A DNA stretch of 64,000 nucleotides, from positions 1,670,655 through 1,734,654 of the forward strand of contig NZ_KB889967.1 of assembly GCF_000372885.1 (NCBI RefSeq). The letters are read 5' to 3'. Position numbers and translations under genes: made by a program. The notes under the pieces were generated by a model that did not search any database, had not been told where the DNA came from, and saw nothing but the letters and a program-made list of their open reading frames with translations. This document shows, piece after piece, positions 36,009 to 45,341 of this stretch; the stretch's first letter is position 1; each line of letters starts with the position of its first letter. Source of the stretch: Methyloversatilis thermotolerans. GTDB taxonomy: Bacteria; Pseudomonadota; Gammaproteobacteria; Burkholderiales; Rhodocyclaceae.

Positions 36009-37673
36009 ATGACGATGCAGCCGACGCCCCCGCCCCCATCCCGTCACCCGCTGATCAGCGATCCACCTCAGACCGTCTTCGTCATCGCCCTGTGCCTGCT
36101 CTACGTCCTGACCGGATTGTTCGGCCGCGACCCGTGGAAAGGCGACGACGCCGAACATATTGCCGTCGCGCTGGGATTCGCGCGCAGCGGCGAATGGCTG
36201 ATCCCCCGGCTGGCCGGCCAGATATCGCTTGACGGCGGTCCGCTGTATCACTGGACGGCCGCTCTGGCCGGCATGGCCGGCGAATGGGTGGGGTTGACCT
36301 TCGCCGATGCCGCCCGGCTGGCCAGCGCGCTTTTCGTCAGCCTCTGGCTGCTGGGCAGCGCGGGGGCGGCGCGCGAACTCTATGGCGCTCCCGCCGCGCG
36401 CATTGCACCGCTCATCGGTATCGCGAGCATCGGTGCCATCACCCATCTGCATGACGCGCAGTCGCTGACCGTGGCGCTCGCCGCCATCGGCCTGACCATG
36501 TGGGCGCTCGCCCTGATCGCGCGTCGCCCGGTACACGGCGCCGCCGTCCTCGGGCTCGGGCTGGCATTGTCCGGCCTCGGCACCGGCCTCTGGCTGACCG
36601 CACTGCTGCTCGTGGCAACCTTCACCATGCCGCTGCTGCCTGTCTGGCGCACTGTGGCCGCCACGCCGGGCCGCATGCTGGCCCTGCCGGCAGGCGCCCT
36701 CGCCGGTTCGCTGCTCGCTGCTAGCTGGCTGTTCGCCCTCCATGCGTCGGCACCCGCGCTCGCCGGGCGCGTGCTCGCCGCCGAAGTCGCCAACCTGACA
36801 CCGGACCTCGACGCCCTGGCAAACAGCACAACCGTATGGCTCAAGCTGCTCGCCTGGTATGCGTGGCCCGCACTGCCGGTGGCCTTGTGGGCACTCTGGC
36901 AGCGCCGCAATCAGTGGCGCTCACCGGTGCTCATGCTGCCGCTTACCGTACTGCTGTTGCTGTTCGTGCAACTTGCGGGGGGCGGCAACGGACGCAATCA
37001 GCTTGCCCTGCCGATGCTCGCGCCTCTGGCCGTACTGGGCAGCAGCGGGTGGCCCAGACTGCGCCGTGGAGCGGCCAATGCGCTCGACTGGTTCGGCATC
37101 ATGACCTTTACGCTGGTGGGGGCGCTTGTCTGGCTCGGCTGGATAGCCATGGTGGCGGGCTGGCCGGAGCGTCTGGCGCGCACGTTTGCTCGGCTGGAGC
37201 CCGGTTTCACCATGCCCTTCTCCTGGCCTGCGGTGTCCGTGGCGGCCGTGGCCAGTCTGGCCTGGATGATCCTGTTGTGGCGTTCGCCACGAACGCCCAC
37301 TCGCGGAGCGGTCAGTTGGGCCTGCGGCGTGGTATTGATATGGCTTCTCGTATGCAGTCTCTGGTTGCCGTGGGTGGATTACGGTCGCAGCTACCGCGAT
37401 ATCGCCCGTCAGCTTGCCGGACGCATGCCTGCCGACACTGAATGTGTTGTCTATTCCGGATTGCAGGAAAGTCAACGCGCAGCGCTCTACTATTTCCTGA
37501 AACTCAAGCCGCTCAACATGGTCGGGAATACGGCGGATGCCTGCAAGGCACTCATCGCCTACCATGGCCGCGGCAGTCGGGCGCCGTCTCCGGGCGAGGG
37601 ATGGACGCTCGAGTGGGAAGGGCGCCGTCCGGGCGACCGCCATGAGCGTTTCCTGCTGTATCTGCGGGAATGA
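36009..37673 (+). CDS. ArnT/PMT-like glycosyltransferase membrane protein
   Basis: A 554 aa polytopic protein with about eleven to twelve hydrophobic segments. Near the N-terminus GRDPWKGDDAEHIAVALGFARSGEW shows the acidic first periplasmic loop of GT-C enzymes (ArnT/PMT), and GGPLYHWTAALAG follows. GT-C enzymes use lipid-linked sugars at the periplasmic face; ArnT itself adds aminoarabinose to lipid A. Acceptor and sugar here are not known, and no arn genes are nearby. A second ATG at 36015 is possible. A Cys-containing soluble C-terminal part holds two cysteines. Confidence 0.8.
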   Translation: MTMQPTPPPPSRHPLISDPPQTVFVIALCLLYVLTGLFGRDPWKGDDAEHIAVALGFARSGEWLIPRLAGQISLDGGPLYHWTAALAGMAGEWVGLTFADAARLASALFVSLWLLGSAGAARELYGAPAARIAPLIGIASIGAITHLHDAQSLTVALAAIGLTMWALALIARRPVHGAAVLGLGLALSGLGTGLWLTALLLVATFTMPLLPVWRTVAATPGRMLALPAGALAGSLLAASWLFALHASAPALAGRVLAAEVANLTPDLDALANSTTVWLKLLAWYAWPALPVALWALWQRRNQWRSPVLMLPLTVLLLLFVQLAGGGNGRNQLALPMLAPLAVLGSSGWPRLRRGAANALDWFGIMTFTLVGALVWLGWIAMVAGWPERLARTFARLEPGFTMPFSWPAVSVAAVASLAWMILLWRSPRTPTRGAVSWACGVVLIWLLVCSLWLPWVDYGRSYRDIARQLAGRMPADTECVVYSGLQESQRAALYYFLKLKPLNMVGNTADACKALIAYHGRGSRAPSPGEGWTLEWEGRRPGDRHERFLLYLRE

Positions 37674-37704
37674 ACCGACAACCTTACTCGGGACACCGGA
37701 TGAC

Positions 37705-39300
37705 ATGAACCTGTTGATGCAGACCTCCGCATGGCCCGCCTTGCGATCGAAGGCAATCCAGCTTTCGCGCGTGCATCTGCGCAATTTCTTCGAGCAGGAC
37801 AAAGGCCGCTTCGCGCGCTTTTCGGCGCGGTACGACGGCTGGTTGCTCGATTACTCGAAGCAGCGCATCGACGACGAAACCGTGACACTGCTGATCGCAC
37901 TGGCACGCGAACTCGATCTGGCGAGCGGCATCCGCGCGCTCGCCGCGGGCGAGGAGATCAATTTCACCGAACGACGTGCGGCCCTGCACATGGCCATGCG
38001 CGGTCGCGACGGAGGGTCCCACTCGGAGGTGGTACGTGATTGCCGTGCCGCGCTTGAGCACTGGGTGCGCCAGATCCGGAATCGCGAACTGCTCGGCGCC
38101 ACGGGTCAGACCATCACGCATGTGATCAACCTGGGCATAGGTGGCTCCGATCTGGGCCCCAGACTGGCGATGGAAGCGCTCGAACCGCAGGTGGACGGTC
38201 CGGTCGTGAAATTTGTCGCCAACCTCGATCCCGCCGCTCTGCACCTCGCTCTGCGGGACTGCAAACCGGCACATACCGTGTTCATCATTTCGTCCAAGAG
38301 CTTCACGACGCAAGAGACGCTGGCGAATGCGAAAGCGGCGATGGAGTGGCTGGCAGACGGGCTGGGCTCGGCCGCGGTCGGACAGCATCTGTTCGCGGTG
38401 ACCAACCGGCCGGCTGCGGCACAGGAACTTGGCGTACCGGCGCAGCGCTGCCTGTTCCTGCCGGAGTGGGTCGGGGGACGCTATTCGGTATGGTCGTCGA
38501 TATCGCTGCCTCTGGCCTGCGCGATCGGCATGCAGGCCTTCGGCGAAATGCTGGATGGTGCGCGCGCCATGGACGAGCATTTCACGTCGGCGCCACTGGA
38601 TCGCAACCTGCCGGTGCTGTTCGGCCTGGTCGATTTCTGGAACGCCAGCGGACTGGGCCTCGAAACGCTCGCGGTTCTGCCCTACAGCCATCTGCTGCGC
38701 AGCCTGCCCGCCTACCTGCAGCAGCTCGAGATGGAAAGCAACGGCAAGCGCTGCACCTCGACTGGTGACCTCAGCCGCGTCCCCACATCGCCGGTAGTCT
38801 GGGGGGGATCGGGAATCGTGGGTCAGCACGCCTATCACCAGCAGCTCTATCAGGGCACGCGCATGATGCCGATGCATTTCATCGTATCGCGCGGGGGTGA
38901 CGATGAACGCAGCCGCATGGTTCAACTGAACGCGCTCGCCCAAAGTGCGGCGCTGATGCGCGGCAAGACGCGCGACGAGGCAATGGAGGAATTGCGCAAT
39001 GCCGGCCTGAGCGAGCAGGAAGCAACCCGCCTGGCGCCTCATGTAGCCTGCCCGGGGAACCAGCCCAGCACCACGGTGCTCATGCCACCTGTTTCACCGC
39101 GCGCGCTTGGCCAGTTGATCGCCCTGTATGAACACAAGGTGTTCGTGCAGGGCTGGCTGCTGGGCATCAACAGCTTCGACCAGTATGGCGTCGAGTACGG
39201 CAAGCAGATGGCGCGGGCACTCGCCTCCGGCCGATTGCCCGCGGATGCCGACGCGTCGACACGCGGTCTGTTCGCTGCCATCGACGGCGATCAGGGCTGA
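37705..39300 (+). CDS. pgi: Glucose-6-phosphate isomerase
   Basis: Pgi interconverts glucose-6-phosphate and fructose-6-phosphate. The 531 aa protein has the family signatures VINLGIGGSDLGPRLAMEAL, FIISSKSFTTQETL, and the C-terminal GQLIALYEHKVFVQGWLLGINSFDQYGVEYGK. MNLLMQTSAWPALRSKA is the likely start; a second in-frame ATG lies at 37717. It follows the GT-C gene by 31 bases and may be co-transcribed. Confidence 0.96.
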   Translation: MNLLMQTSAWPALRSKAIQLSRVHLRNFFEQDKGRFARFSARYDGWLLDYSKQRIDDETVTLLIALARELDLASGIRALAAGEEINFTERRAALHMAMRGRDGGSHSEVVRDCRAALEHWVRQIRNRELLGATGQTITHVINLGIGGSDLGPRLAMEALEPQVDGPVVKFVANLDPAALHLALRDCKPAHTVFIISSKSFTTQETLANAKAAMEWLADGLGSAAVGQHLFAVTNRPAAAQELGVPAQRCLFLPEWVGGRYSVWSSISLPLACAIGMQAFGEMLDGARAMDEHFTSAPLDRNLPVLFGLVDFWNASGLGLETLAVLPYSHLLRSLPAYLQQLEMESNGKRCTSTGDLSRVPTSPVVWGGSGIVGQHAYHQQLYQGTRMMPMHFIVSRGGDDERSRMVQLNALAQSAALMRGKTRDEAMEELRNAGLSEQEATRLAPHVACPGNQPSTTVLMPPVSPRALGQLIALYEHKVFVQGWLLGINSFDQYGVEYGKQMARALASGRLPADADASTRGLFAAIDGDQG

Positions 39301-39375
39301 AACGGAACAAGCCGGTGGCCGGCTCACGCCCTGGCCACGGCAGCGCGTTACCGCCGGGCGCGTCGCTCCGCCCTT

Positions 39376-40008
39376 TCAGGGCGCCAGACGAACGCGCGTC
39401 CAGTTTGCTCCTTCGCGGCAGTAAAGCAGGCGGTCGTGCAGTCGATCGGCCCTGCCCTGCCAGAATTCGATGCTATCGGCTTTCAGGCGATAGCCGCCCC
39501 AGTTCTCGGGACGCGGCGGTGCATCGCCGAATCGCGCCTCGAATTCGCGCACCCTTTGCACCAGCGATTCACGGCTCGGAATCTCGTGGCTCTGCGGCGA
39601 CGCCCAGGCCCCCAGACGATTGCCCACCGGGCGCAGCTCGAAATAGGCATCGGATTCCGCTGGCGTCACCTTGCTGACTGTTCCCTCGATCCGCACCTGC
39701 CTTTCCAGGGGCGCCCAGAAGAACAGCAGGCTGGCATGGGCATTCTGGGCCAGCTCCCGGCCCTTGCGGCTGTCATAGTTGGTGAAGAACACGAAACCGT
39801 CCTCGCCGTAGCCGCGCAGCAACACGATGCGTCCGCTTGGCCTGCCGTCGGGTCCCACGGTCGACAGGGTCATCGCATTCGGATCCCGCTCTATCGCCTG
39901 CCCGGCCTCGGCGAACCAGAACCGGAACTGGTCTATCGGATTGTTGGCCGCATCGGTTTCGTCGAGCGTGCCGCTGATGTAGTCGGTGCGATGATGAACG
40001 GGATCCAT
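39376..40008 (-). CDS. pdxH: Pyridoxamine 5'-phosphate oxidase
   Basis: PdxH makes pyridoxal 5'-phosphate from PNP or PMP using FMN and oxygen. The 210 aa protein has the FMN motif GRPSGRIVLLRGYGEDGFVFFTNYDSRKG and the C-terminal ENWGGYRLKADSIEFWQGRADRLHDR...R signature. The ATG at 40008 has AAGGAG upstream; the longer frame into the DUF192 gene is not supported. It lies 13 bases after that gene, so they are probably co-transcribed. Confidence 0.96.
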   Translation of the reverse strand: MDPVHHRTDYISGTLDETDAANNPIDQFRFWFAEAGQAIERDPNAMTLSTVGPDGRPSGRIVLLRGYGEDGFVFFTNYDSRKGRELAQNAHASLLFFWAPLERQVRIEGTVSKVTPAESDAYFELRPVGNRLGAWASPQSHEIPSRESLVQRVREFEARFGDAPPRPENWGGYRLKADSIEFWQGRADRLHDRLLYCREGANWTRVRLAP

Positions 40009-40021
40009 CTGAACTCCTTCT

Positions 40022-40459
40022 TCATTGCGGAGCCGGCACGCGTTCCAGCCCGCCAAGCCGGACGCCCGCACCGAGCTTGCGCGCGGCGAACCAGCCGGCA
40101 CGGGTTTCGAGGGCATAGCGTGCAGCCCGCTTCGCGCAGTGCGGCGTTTCGGTCTGCGGCTGCATGTCCTCGATGTTGATGATGACGCCCTGGTCGTCGA
40201 TGAATGCGACGCTGAGCGGAATCAAGGTGTTGCGCATCCACATGCACTGTACCTGGCTGGAGGGAAACACGAACAGCATGCCCGCATCCGCCCCCAGTTC
40301 CGTGCGATGCATCAGGCCGGTCATGCGTGCGTCCCGCGTGTGCGCAATCTCGGCACTGAGCCGGTACAGCCCGACCGACACCTCGCCGACCGGCAATTCG
40401 GCATGCGCGACACCCACAGCCGCGTACAGGCAGCAGGCAAAATGGACAAGCTTCTTCAT
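40022..40459 (-). CDS. DUF192-family exported protein
   Basis: A 145 aa protein with a signal peptide (residues 1-20, MKKLVHFACCLYAAVGVAHA). The mature part carries TRDARMTGLMHRTELGADAGMLFVFP, VQCMWMRNTLIPLSVAFID and IINIEDMQPQTE, the DUF192 pattern. Function is not established; the fold is a small beta-barrel. ATG 40459 is chosen because of the clean signal peptide. Confidence 0.85.
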   Translation of the reverse strand: MKKLVHFACCLYAAVGVAHAELPVGEVSVGLYRLSAEIAHTRDARMTGLMHRTELGADAGMLFVFPSSQVQCMWMRNTLIPLSVAFIDDQGVIINIEDMQPQTETPHCAKRAARYALETRAGWFAARKLGAGVRLGGLERVPAPQ

Positions 40460-40565
40460 TCGAATCCTCAGGACAGGCCGCGATGATGACGCATCACGAC
40501 CGGATCCGTCTTGATGCGCGTCAGTCCGCTCGCGCTGCGTCGCCGAACGCAGCCGCGGCACGGGG

Positions 40566-41135
40566 TCATCGGCGGTCGCGGCGCTCCGGCAGTACGGCTG
40601 GCACCTCCATCCATTGACCGGGCTGCAGATCACCCAGCTGCCACGGACCGATCGCCACGCGGATCAGGCGCAGTGTCGGATGGCCGATCGCGGCCGTCAT
40701 CCGCCTCACCTGCCGGTTGCGCCCTTCCGACAGACCGATCTCCAGCCAGCAGGTCGGCACATTGAGGCGATGCCGGACCGGAGGCTCGCGTGGCCACAGA
40801 GTCGCCGGCTCGGCGATGCGCTGCACGCTGCACGGACGCGTCGGTCCGTCCTTGAGCGGCAGCCCGCTGCGCATGCGCTGCAGGGCCTCGGCGTCGGGCT
40901 CGCGCTCGACCTGCACACGGTAACGCTTGACCAGCTTGTGTCGCGGGTCCGTGATGCGATGCTGCAATGCGCCGTCATCGGTCAGCAGAAGCAATCCCTC
41001 GCTGTCCGTGTCCAGCCGACCCGCCGGATAGACCTCCGGTACCGGTACGAAGTCCGCCAGCGTGGGATGCAAGCCGTCCGGCGAAAACTGGCAGATCACG
41101 CCATAGGGCTTGTTCAGCAGGATGAGGCGGCTCAC
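40566..41135 (-). CDS. rluE: 23S rRNA pseudouridine synthase, RluE type
   Basis: A 189 aa RsuA/RluB/E/F-type synthase without an S4 domain. The catalytic aspartate is in PAGRLDTDSEGLLLLTDDG. LSEGRNRQVRRMTAAIGHPTLRLIR and a start LILLNKPYGVICQFSP complete the pattern. The absence of S4 and the length fit RluE (pseudouridine 2457 of 23S rRNA in E. coli numbering). Its ATG overlaps the aceK stop as ATGA, so it is co-translated with aceK, an unusual pairing. Confidence 0.92.
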   Translation of the reverse strand: MSRLILLNKPYGVICQFSPDGLHPTLADFVPVPEVYPAGRLDTDSEGLLLLTDDGALQHRITDPRHKLVKRYRVQVEREPDAEALQRMRSGLPLKDGPTRPCSVQRIAEPATLWPREPPVRHRLNVPTCWLEIGLSEGRNRQVRRMTAAIGHPTLRLIRVAIGPWQLGDLQPGQWMEVPAVLPERRDRR

Positions 41136-42922
41136 GTCCCGGCGGCCGCCACGGCCGGCTCGTCACGTGCGCGCCGGAACCGCCGCGCGAAGCGCAGTTC
41201 TTCCGGGTATGGAAAGAAGTCCTGGATGTAGCCGTCGCGTATGCGCTGCTGCGTCTCCTGCCAGAACTTCACATCCAGCAAGTCGCGGTGATACTTCAGG
41301 AAGGCACTGCGCACCTTGGGCGACGACAGCAGGAAGGTGGCGAACTCTTCCGGAAAGATGTCGTTGCGCGCCACCGAATACCACACCTCGCCGGACATTT
41401 CGTACTCGGGGCTGGGTGCCGGCGGAATGCGGCGGAAGTTGCAGTCGGTCAGGTACTCGATCTCGTCGTAGTCGTAGAACACCACGCGGCCATAGCGCGT
41501 CACGCCGAAGTTCTTCCAAAGCAGATCGCCCGGGAAAATGTTGGCCACGGCCAGTTCGCGGATCGCGTTGCCGTACTCGAATACGGCATGGTCGATCTGC
41601 TCCTCGGTCGCCTTCTCCAGATACATGTTCAGCGGCGTCATGCGGCGTTCGATGTAGCAATGGCGGACCACCAGGGTGTCGCCATCGCGCTCTATCATCG
41701 ACGGCGCCAGTTCCTCGATCTGTGCCAGCAGTTCCGGCGCGAAACGATGCGTCGGCAGCGCGATATCCGAGAACTCGATCGTGTCGGCCATGCGGCCCAC
41801 CCGGTCGACCTGCTTCACCATGACGAACTTCTTCTTCACCGTCGCCCGGTCGGTGTCCTTCGAACTGCCGAACTTGTCCTTGATGATCTTGAACACGTAG
41901 GGATAGGACGGAAGCATGAACACCAGCATGACCAGTCCGCGTATGCCGGGCGCTTCGACAAAATTGTCGTTCGAATGGCGCAGGTGGCTGATGAGGTCAC
42001 GGAAGAACATGGTCTTCCCCTGCTTGCCCAGGCCAAGCATGGTGTAGATCTCGGACGGCGGCTTCTTCGGCATCAGGATGCGCAGGAACTGCACGTTCGC
42101 CGAAGGCACCTGCATGTCCGACATGAAGTAGGCACGCGACAGCGAGAACAGCACGCTGATGCGCCACGGTTCGAGCAGTATGGTGTCAAGGAACAATCCG
42201 CCCTTGCGGTCGTGCAACACGGTCACCAGGAAGGGATACTCGTGATGGCCATTGACCGCGCGCCCGATCACGTACGCAGCCTTGTTCCGGTAATAGGCTG
42301 AGCTGAGCACCTGGATCTGGAAATTCGCCTCGCCGGCCGGCCAGGTGCCACCCACGTGCTCGAGCGCTGCTCGCATGATGCAGTCGACGTCACGATCCAG
42401 GTCGGTGAAAGGACGTTGCCAGCCGAAATCAAGGAATATCCGCTTCACTGCAGTGCGCAGTCCGGTGTTGTTCGGGTAGTAGCTGCGCCAGGTGGGCGGG
42501 TTGCTCTCGATCAGTTCGGTCGAAATGGCCGGCCGGACGAAGATGAAGTCGTTATGGAAGTACTTGCGATGCAGGATCTTGGTGGTGACCGAATTGAAGA
42601 AGGTCTCGGCCAGTTCCGGCTGCTTGTGATTGACCAGCAGGCCGATGTAGAGCAACTTTGCCTGCTGCCAGGTATTGTCGTCGAGCGAATCGGCATGGAA
42701 CTCGTTGTGCAGGCGATCCACGCATTCCTGCACACGATCATCGTAGTACTGGATGCGGTCGCGTATGCACCGCTGCTGGCCGGCCCAGTCCGCCTGCTCG
42801 AAGCGCTCTTTCGCACGAGCGCTTGCGCTGCGGAACAAGGTGTAGTGCTTGTCGAAACCTTCGATCAGCGCCTGTGCGATCGCCAGCGCCACCTGATTCT
42901 GACCTGCGGGAAGATTCATCAT
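41132..42922 (-). CDS. aceK: Isocitrate dehydrogenase kinase/phosphatase
   Basis: AceK phosphorylates Icd to divert isocitrate into the glyoxylate shunt, and dephosphorylates it again. The 596 aa protein spans a regulatory N-terminal half and a kinase-like C-terminal half (FVEAPGIRGLVMLVFMLPSYPYVFKIIKDKFG, YIERRMTPLNMYLE, FGVTRYGRVVFYDYDEIEYLTDCNFR with the DYDE metal site). It lies divergent from icd, its substrate, with 177 bases between. The substrate serine is conserved in this Icd (S111). An in-frame second ATG directly follows the first. Confidence 0.96.
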   Translation of the reverse strand: MMNLPAGQNQVALAIAQALIEGFDKHYTLFRSASARAKERFEQADWAGQQRCIRDRIQYYDDRVQECVDRLHNEFHADSLDDNTWQQAKLLYIGLLVNHKQPELAETFFNSVTTKILHRKYFHNDFIFVRPAISTELIESNPPTWRSYYPNNTGLRTAVKRIFLDFGWQRPFTDLDRDVDCIMRAALEHVGGTWPAGEANFQIQVLSSAYYRNKAAYVIGRAVNGHHEYPFLVTVLHDRKGGLFLDTILLEPWRISVLFSLSRAYFMSDMQVPSANVQFLRILMPKKPPSEIYTMLGLGKQGKTMFFRDLISHLRHSNDNFVEAPGIRGLVMLVFMLPSYPYVFKIIKDKFGSSKDTDRATVKKKFVMVKQVDRVGRMADTIEFSDIALPTHRFAPELLAQIEELAPSMIERDGDTLVVRHCYIERRMTPLNMYLEKATEEQIDHAVFEYGNAIRELAVANIFPGDLLWKNFGVTRYGRVVFYDYDEIEYLTDCNFRRIPPAPSPEYEMSGEVWYSVARNDIFPEEFATFLLSSPKVRSAFLKYHRDLLDVKFWQETQQRIRDGYIQDFFPYPEELRFARRFRRARDEPAVAAAGT

Positions 42923-43099
42923 CTGTTCGCCAAAGTGAGCATTGTGCGAATTCTATGGCGACGGCAGCCGCCCGGGGCGGAACACTGCGGTGGCGCGCCT
43001 GTCGCAACAGCACCGATTGGGAGATAATCGTCGAGGCCCCCCGGTGGCACACCCGCCTCCGGGACAATAACCAGACAACACACCAAGGAGCTGGATGGC

Positions 43100-44344
<1,245 letters not shown>

Positions 44345-44378
44345 AGCCGGGTCCCGGCCTGATCCGGGCCCGGAAAAC

Positions 44379-44407
44379 AAAAAACCCGGCATGCGCCGGG
44401 TTTTTTG
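44379..44407. terminator. Bidirectional terminator between icd and the cold-shock gene
   Basis: CCCGGC-ATGC-GCCGGG flanked by AAAAAA and TTTTTT, between two convergent genes, so it can stop transcripts from both sides. Confidence 0.9.
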
Positions 44408-44426
44408 TTGGTTCGACCAAGGACGA

Positions 44427-44630
44427 TCAGACGGCCTGGATATTGGCGGCCTGCTTTCCCTTCGGACCCTGGGTCACGTCAAAACTCACCTTCTGACCTT
44501 CCTTCAGGGTCTTGAAACCGCCCATCTGGATTGCGGAGAAGTGCGCGAACAGGTCTTCGCTACCATCGTCCGGGGTGATGAAACCGTAACCCTTGGAATC
44601 ATTGAACCACTTCACAGTACCAGTTGCCAT
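44427..44630 (-). CDS. cspA: Cold-shock family protein (CspA-like)
   Basis: A 67 aa single cold-shock domain: [34 protein letters not shown] with the RNP1 (KGYGFI) and RNP2 (DLFAHF) nucleic-acid-binding motifs. These proteins bind single-stranded RNA and DNA. GAGAGG lies upstream of the ATG. The predicted promoter leaves a leader of about 150 bases, as in cold-inducible csp mRNAs; which paralogue it is cannot be told. Confidence 0.95.
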   Translation of the reverse strand: MATGTVKWFNDSKGYGFITPDDGSEDLFAHFSAIQMGGFKTLKEGQKVSFDVTQGPKGKQAANIQAV

Positions 44631-44789
44631 TTGATCTTTTCCTCTCAACCTCTCAAATGAGCCGAAGCTCCCGTACATGTTTGTACTTCAAGTTCTGATG
44701 TTCTGACCTCGGGAACTACCGACCGCGCGCCGGATCGACGCCGTAGTAGAACTGTGAGCGCTCGAGAGCTTGAACCAAACACAAAACGG

Positions 44790-44818
44790 CTTTTAGCCCA
44801 GAAGCCGCGGGCGGTCAA
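44790..44818 (-). promoter_or_regulatory. Predicted promoter of the cold-shock gene with long leader
   Basis: On the minus strand: TTGACC, 17-base spacer, TAAAAG. The transcript would start near 44783, giving a 5' leader of about 150 bases. The leader includes the small inverted repeat GTACAAACATGTAC. Long structured leaders act as thermosensors in cspA of E. coli; whether this one does is inference. Confidence 0.6.
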
Positions 44819-44974
44819 CACGTTTCAATGCTGCAATACGGAAGACGGCGCCTGCAAGCGCCAGGGCCTCCATCGGAGCACGGCGCGCGCAACACGGCAG
44901 GACGCGTACAACCCGGACGAAAACCCGCGTCGCCGCTCGGTTCCGAACATTGCCAAGTGGTCCACACAAACTGC

Positions 44975-44990
44975 AAAAGAAGCTTCTTTT
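44975..44990. promoter_or_regulatory. Perfect 16-base palindrome upstream of clpS
   Basis: AAAAGAAGCTTCTTTT is a perfect palindrome ending 8 bases before the predicted clpS -35 box. It could be an operator; no known regulator site is recognised. Confidence 0.4.
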
Positions 44991-44997
44991 TCTCGTG

Positions 44998-45025
44998 TTG
45001 CACACCCTTGGATTGTGATTAGAAT
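44998..45025 (+). promoter_or_regulatory. Predicted promoter of clpSA, close to the start codon
   Basis: TTGCAC, 16-base spacer, TAGAAT. The -10 ends only 7 bases before the clpS ATG at 45032, which would make the mRNA leaderless or nearly so; no good ribosome site is visible before this ATG. Confidence 0.45.
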
Positions 45026-45031
45026 GGACTC

Positions 45032-45340
45032 ATGGTTACGCGCAAGCAGGATGATTCACTCCTCGAGCTTGAAAAGACGAGGGTCAAGCCCCCACCTCTC
45101 TTCAAGGTCATGGTGTTGAATGACGATTACACCCCCATGGATTTCGTGGTCGGAGTTCTGCAGAAATTTTTCGGCATGAACCGGGAACAGGCCACGCGCA
45201 TCATGCTCAAGGTACATACGGAGGGTGCCGGCGTGTGTGGCATATACCCCAAGGACGTTGCAGCATCGAAAGTGGAACAGGTGTGTACCTTTGCCCGCCA
45301 GCATCAGCACCCCCTGGCGTGTGTGATGGAGGAAAATTGA
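45032..45340 (+). CDS. clpS: ATP-dependent Clp protease adaptor ClpS
   Basis: ClpS delivers N-degron substrates to ClpA. The 102 aa protein contains [24 protein letters not shown] with the NDDYT and DF residues that bind the destabilising N-terminal residue, and an [20 protein letters not shown] segment for ClpA contact. One base separates it from clpA. Confidence 0.96.
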   Translation: MVTRKQDDSLLELEKTRVKPPPLFKVMVLNDDYTPMDFVVGVLQKFFGMNREQATRIMLKVHTEGAGVCGIYPKDVAASKVEQVCTFARQHQHPLACVMEEN

Positions 45341-45341
45341 G

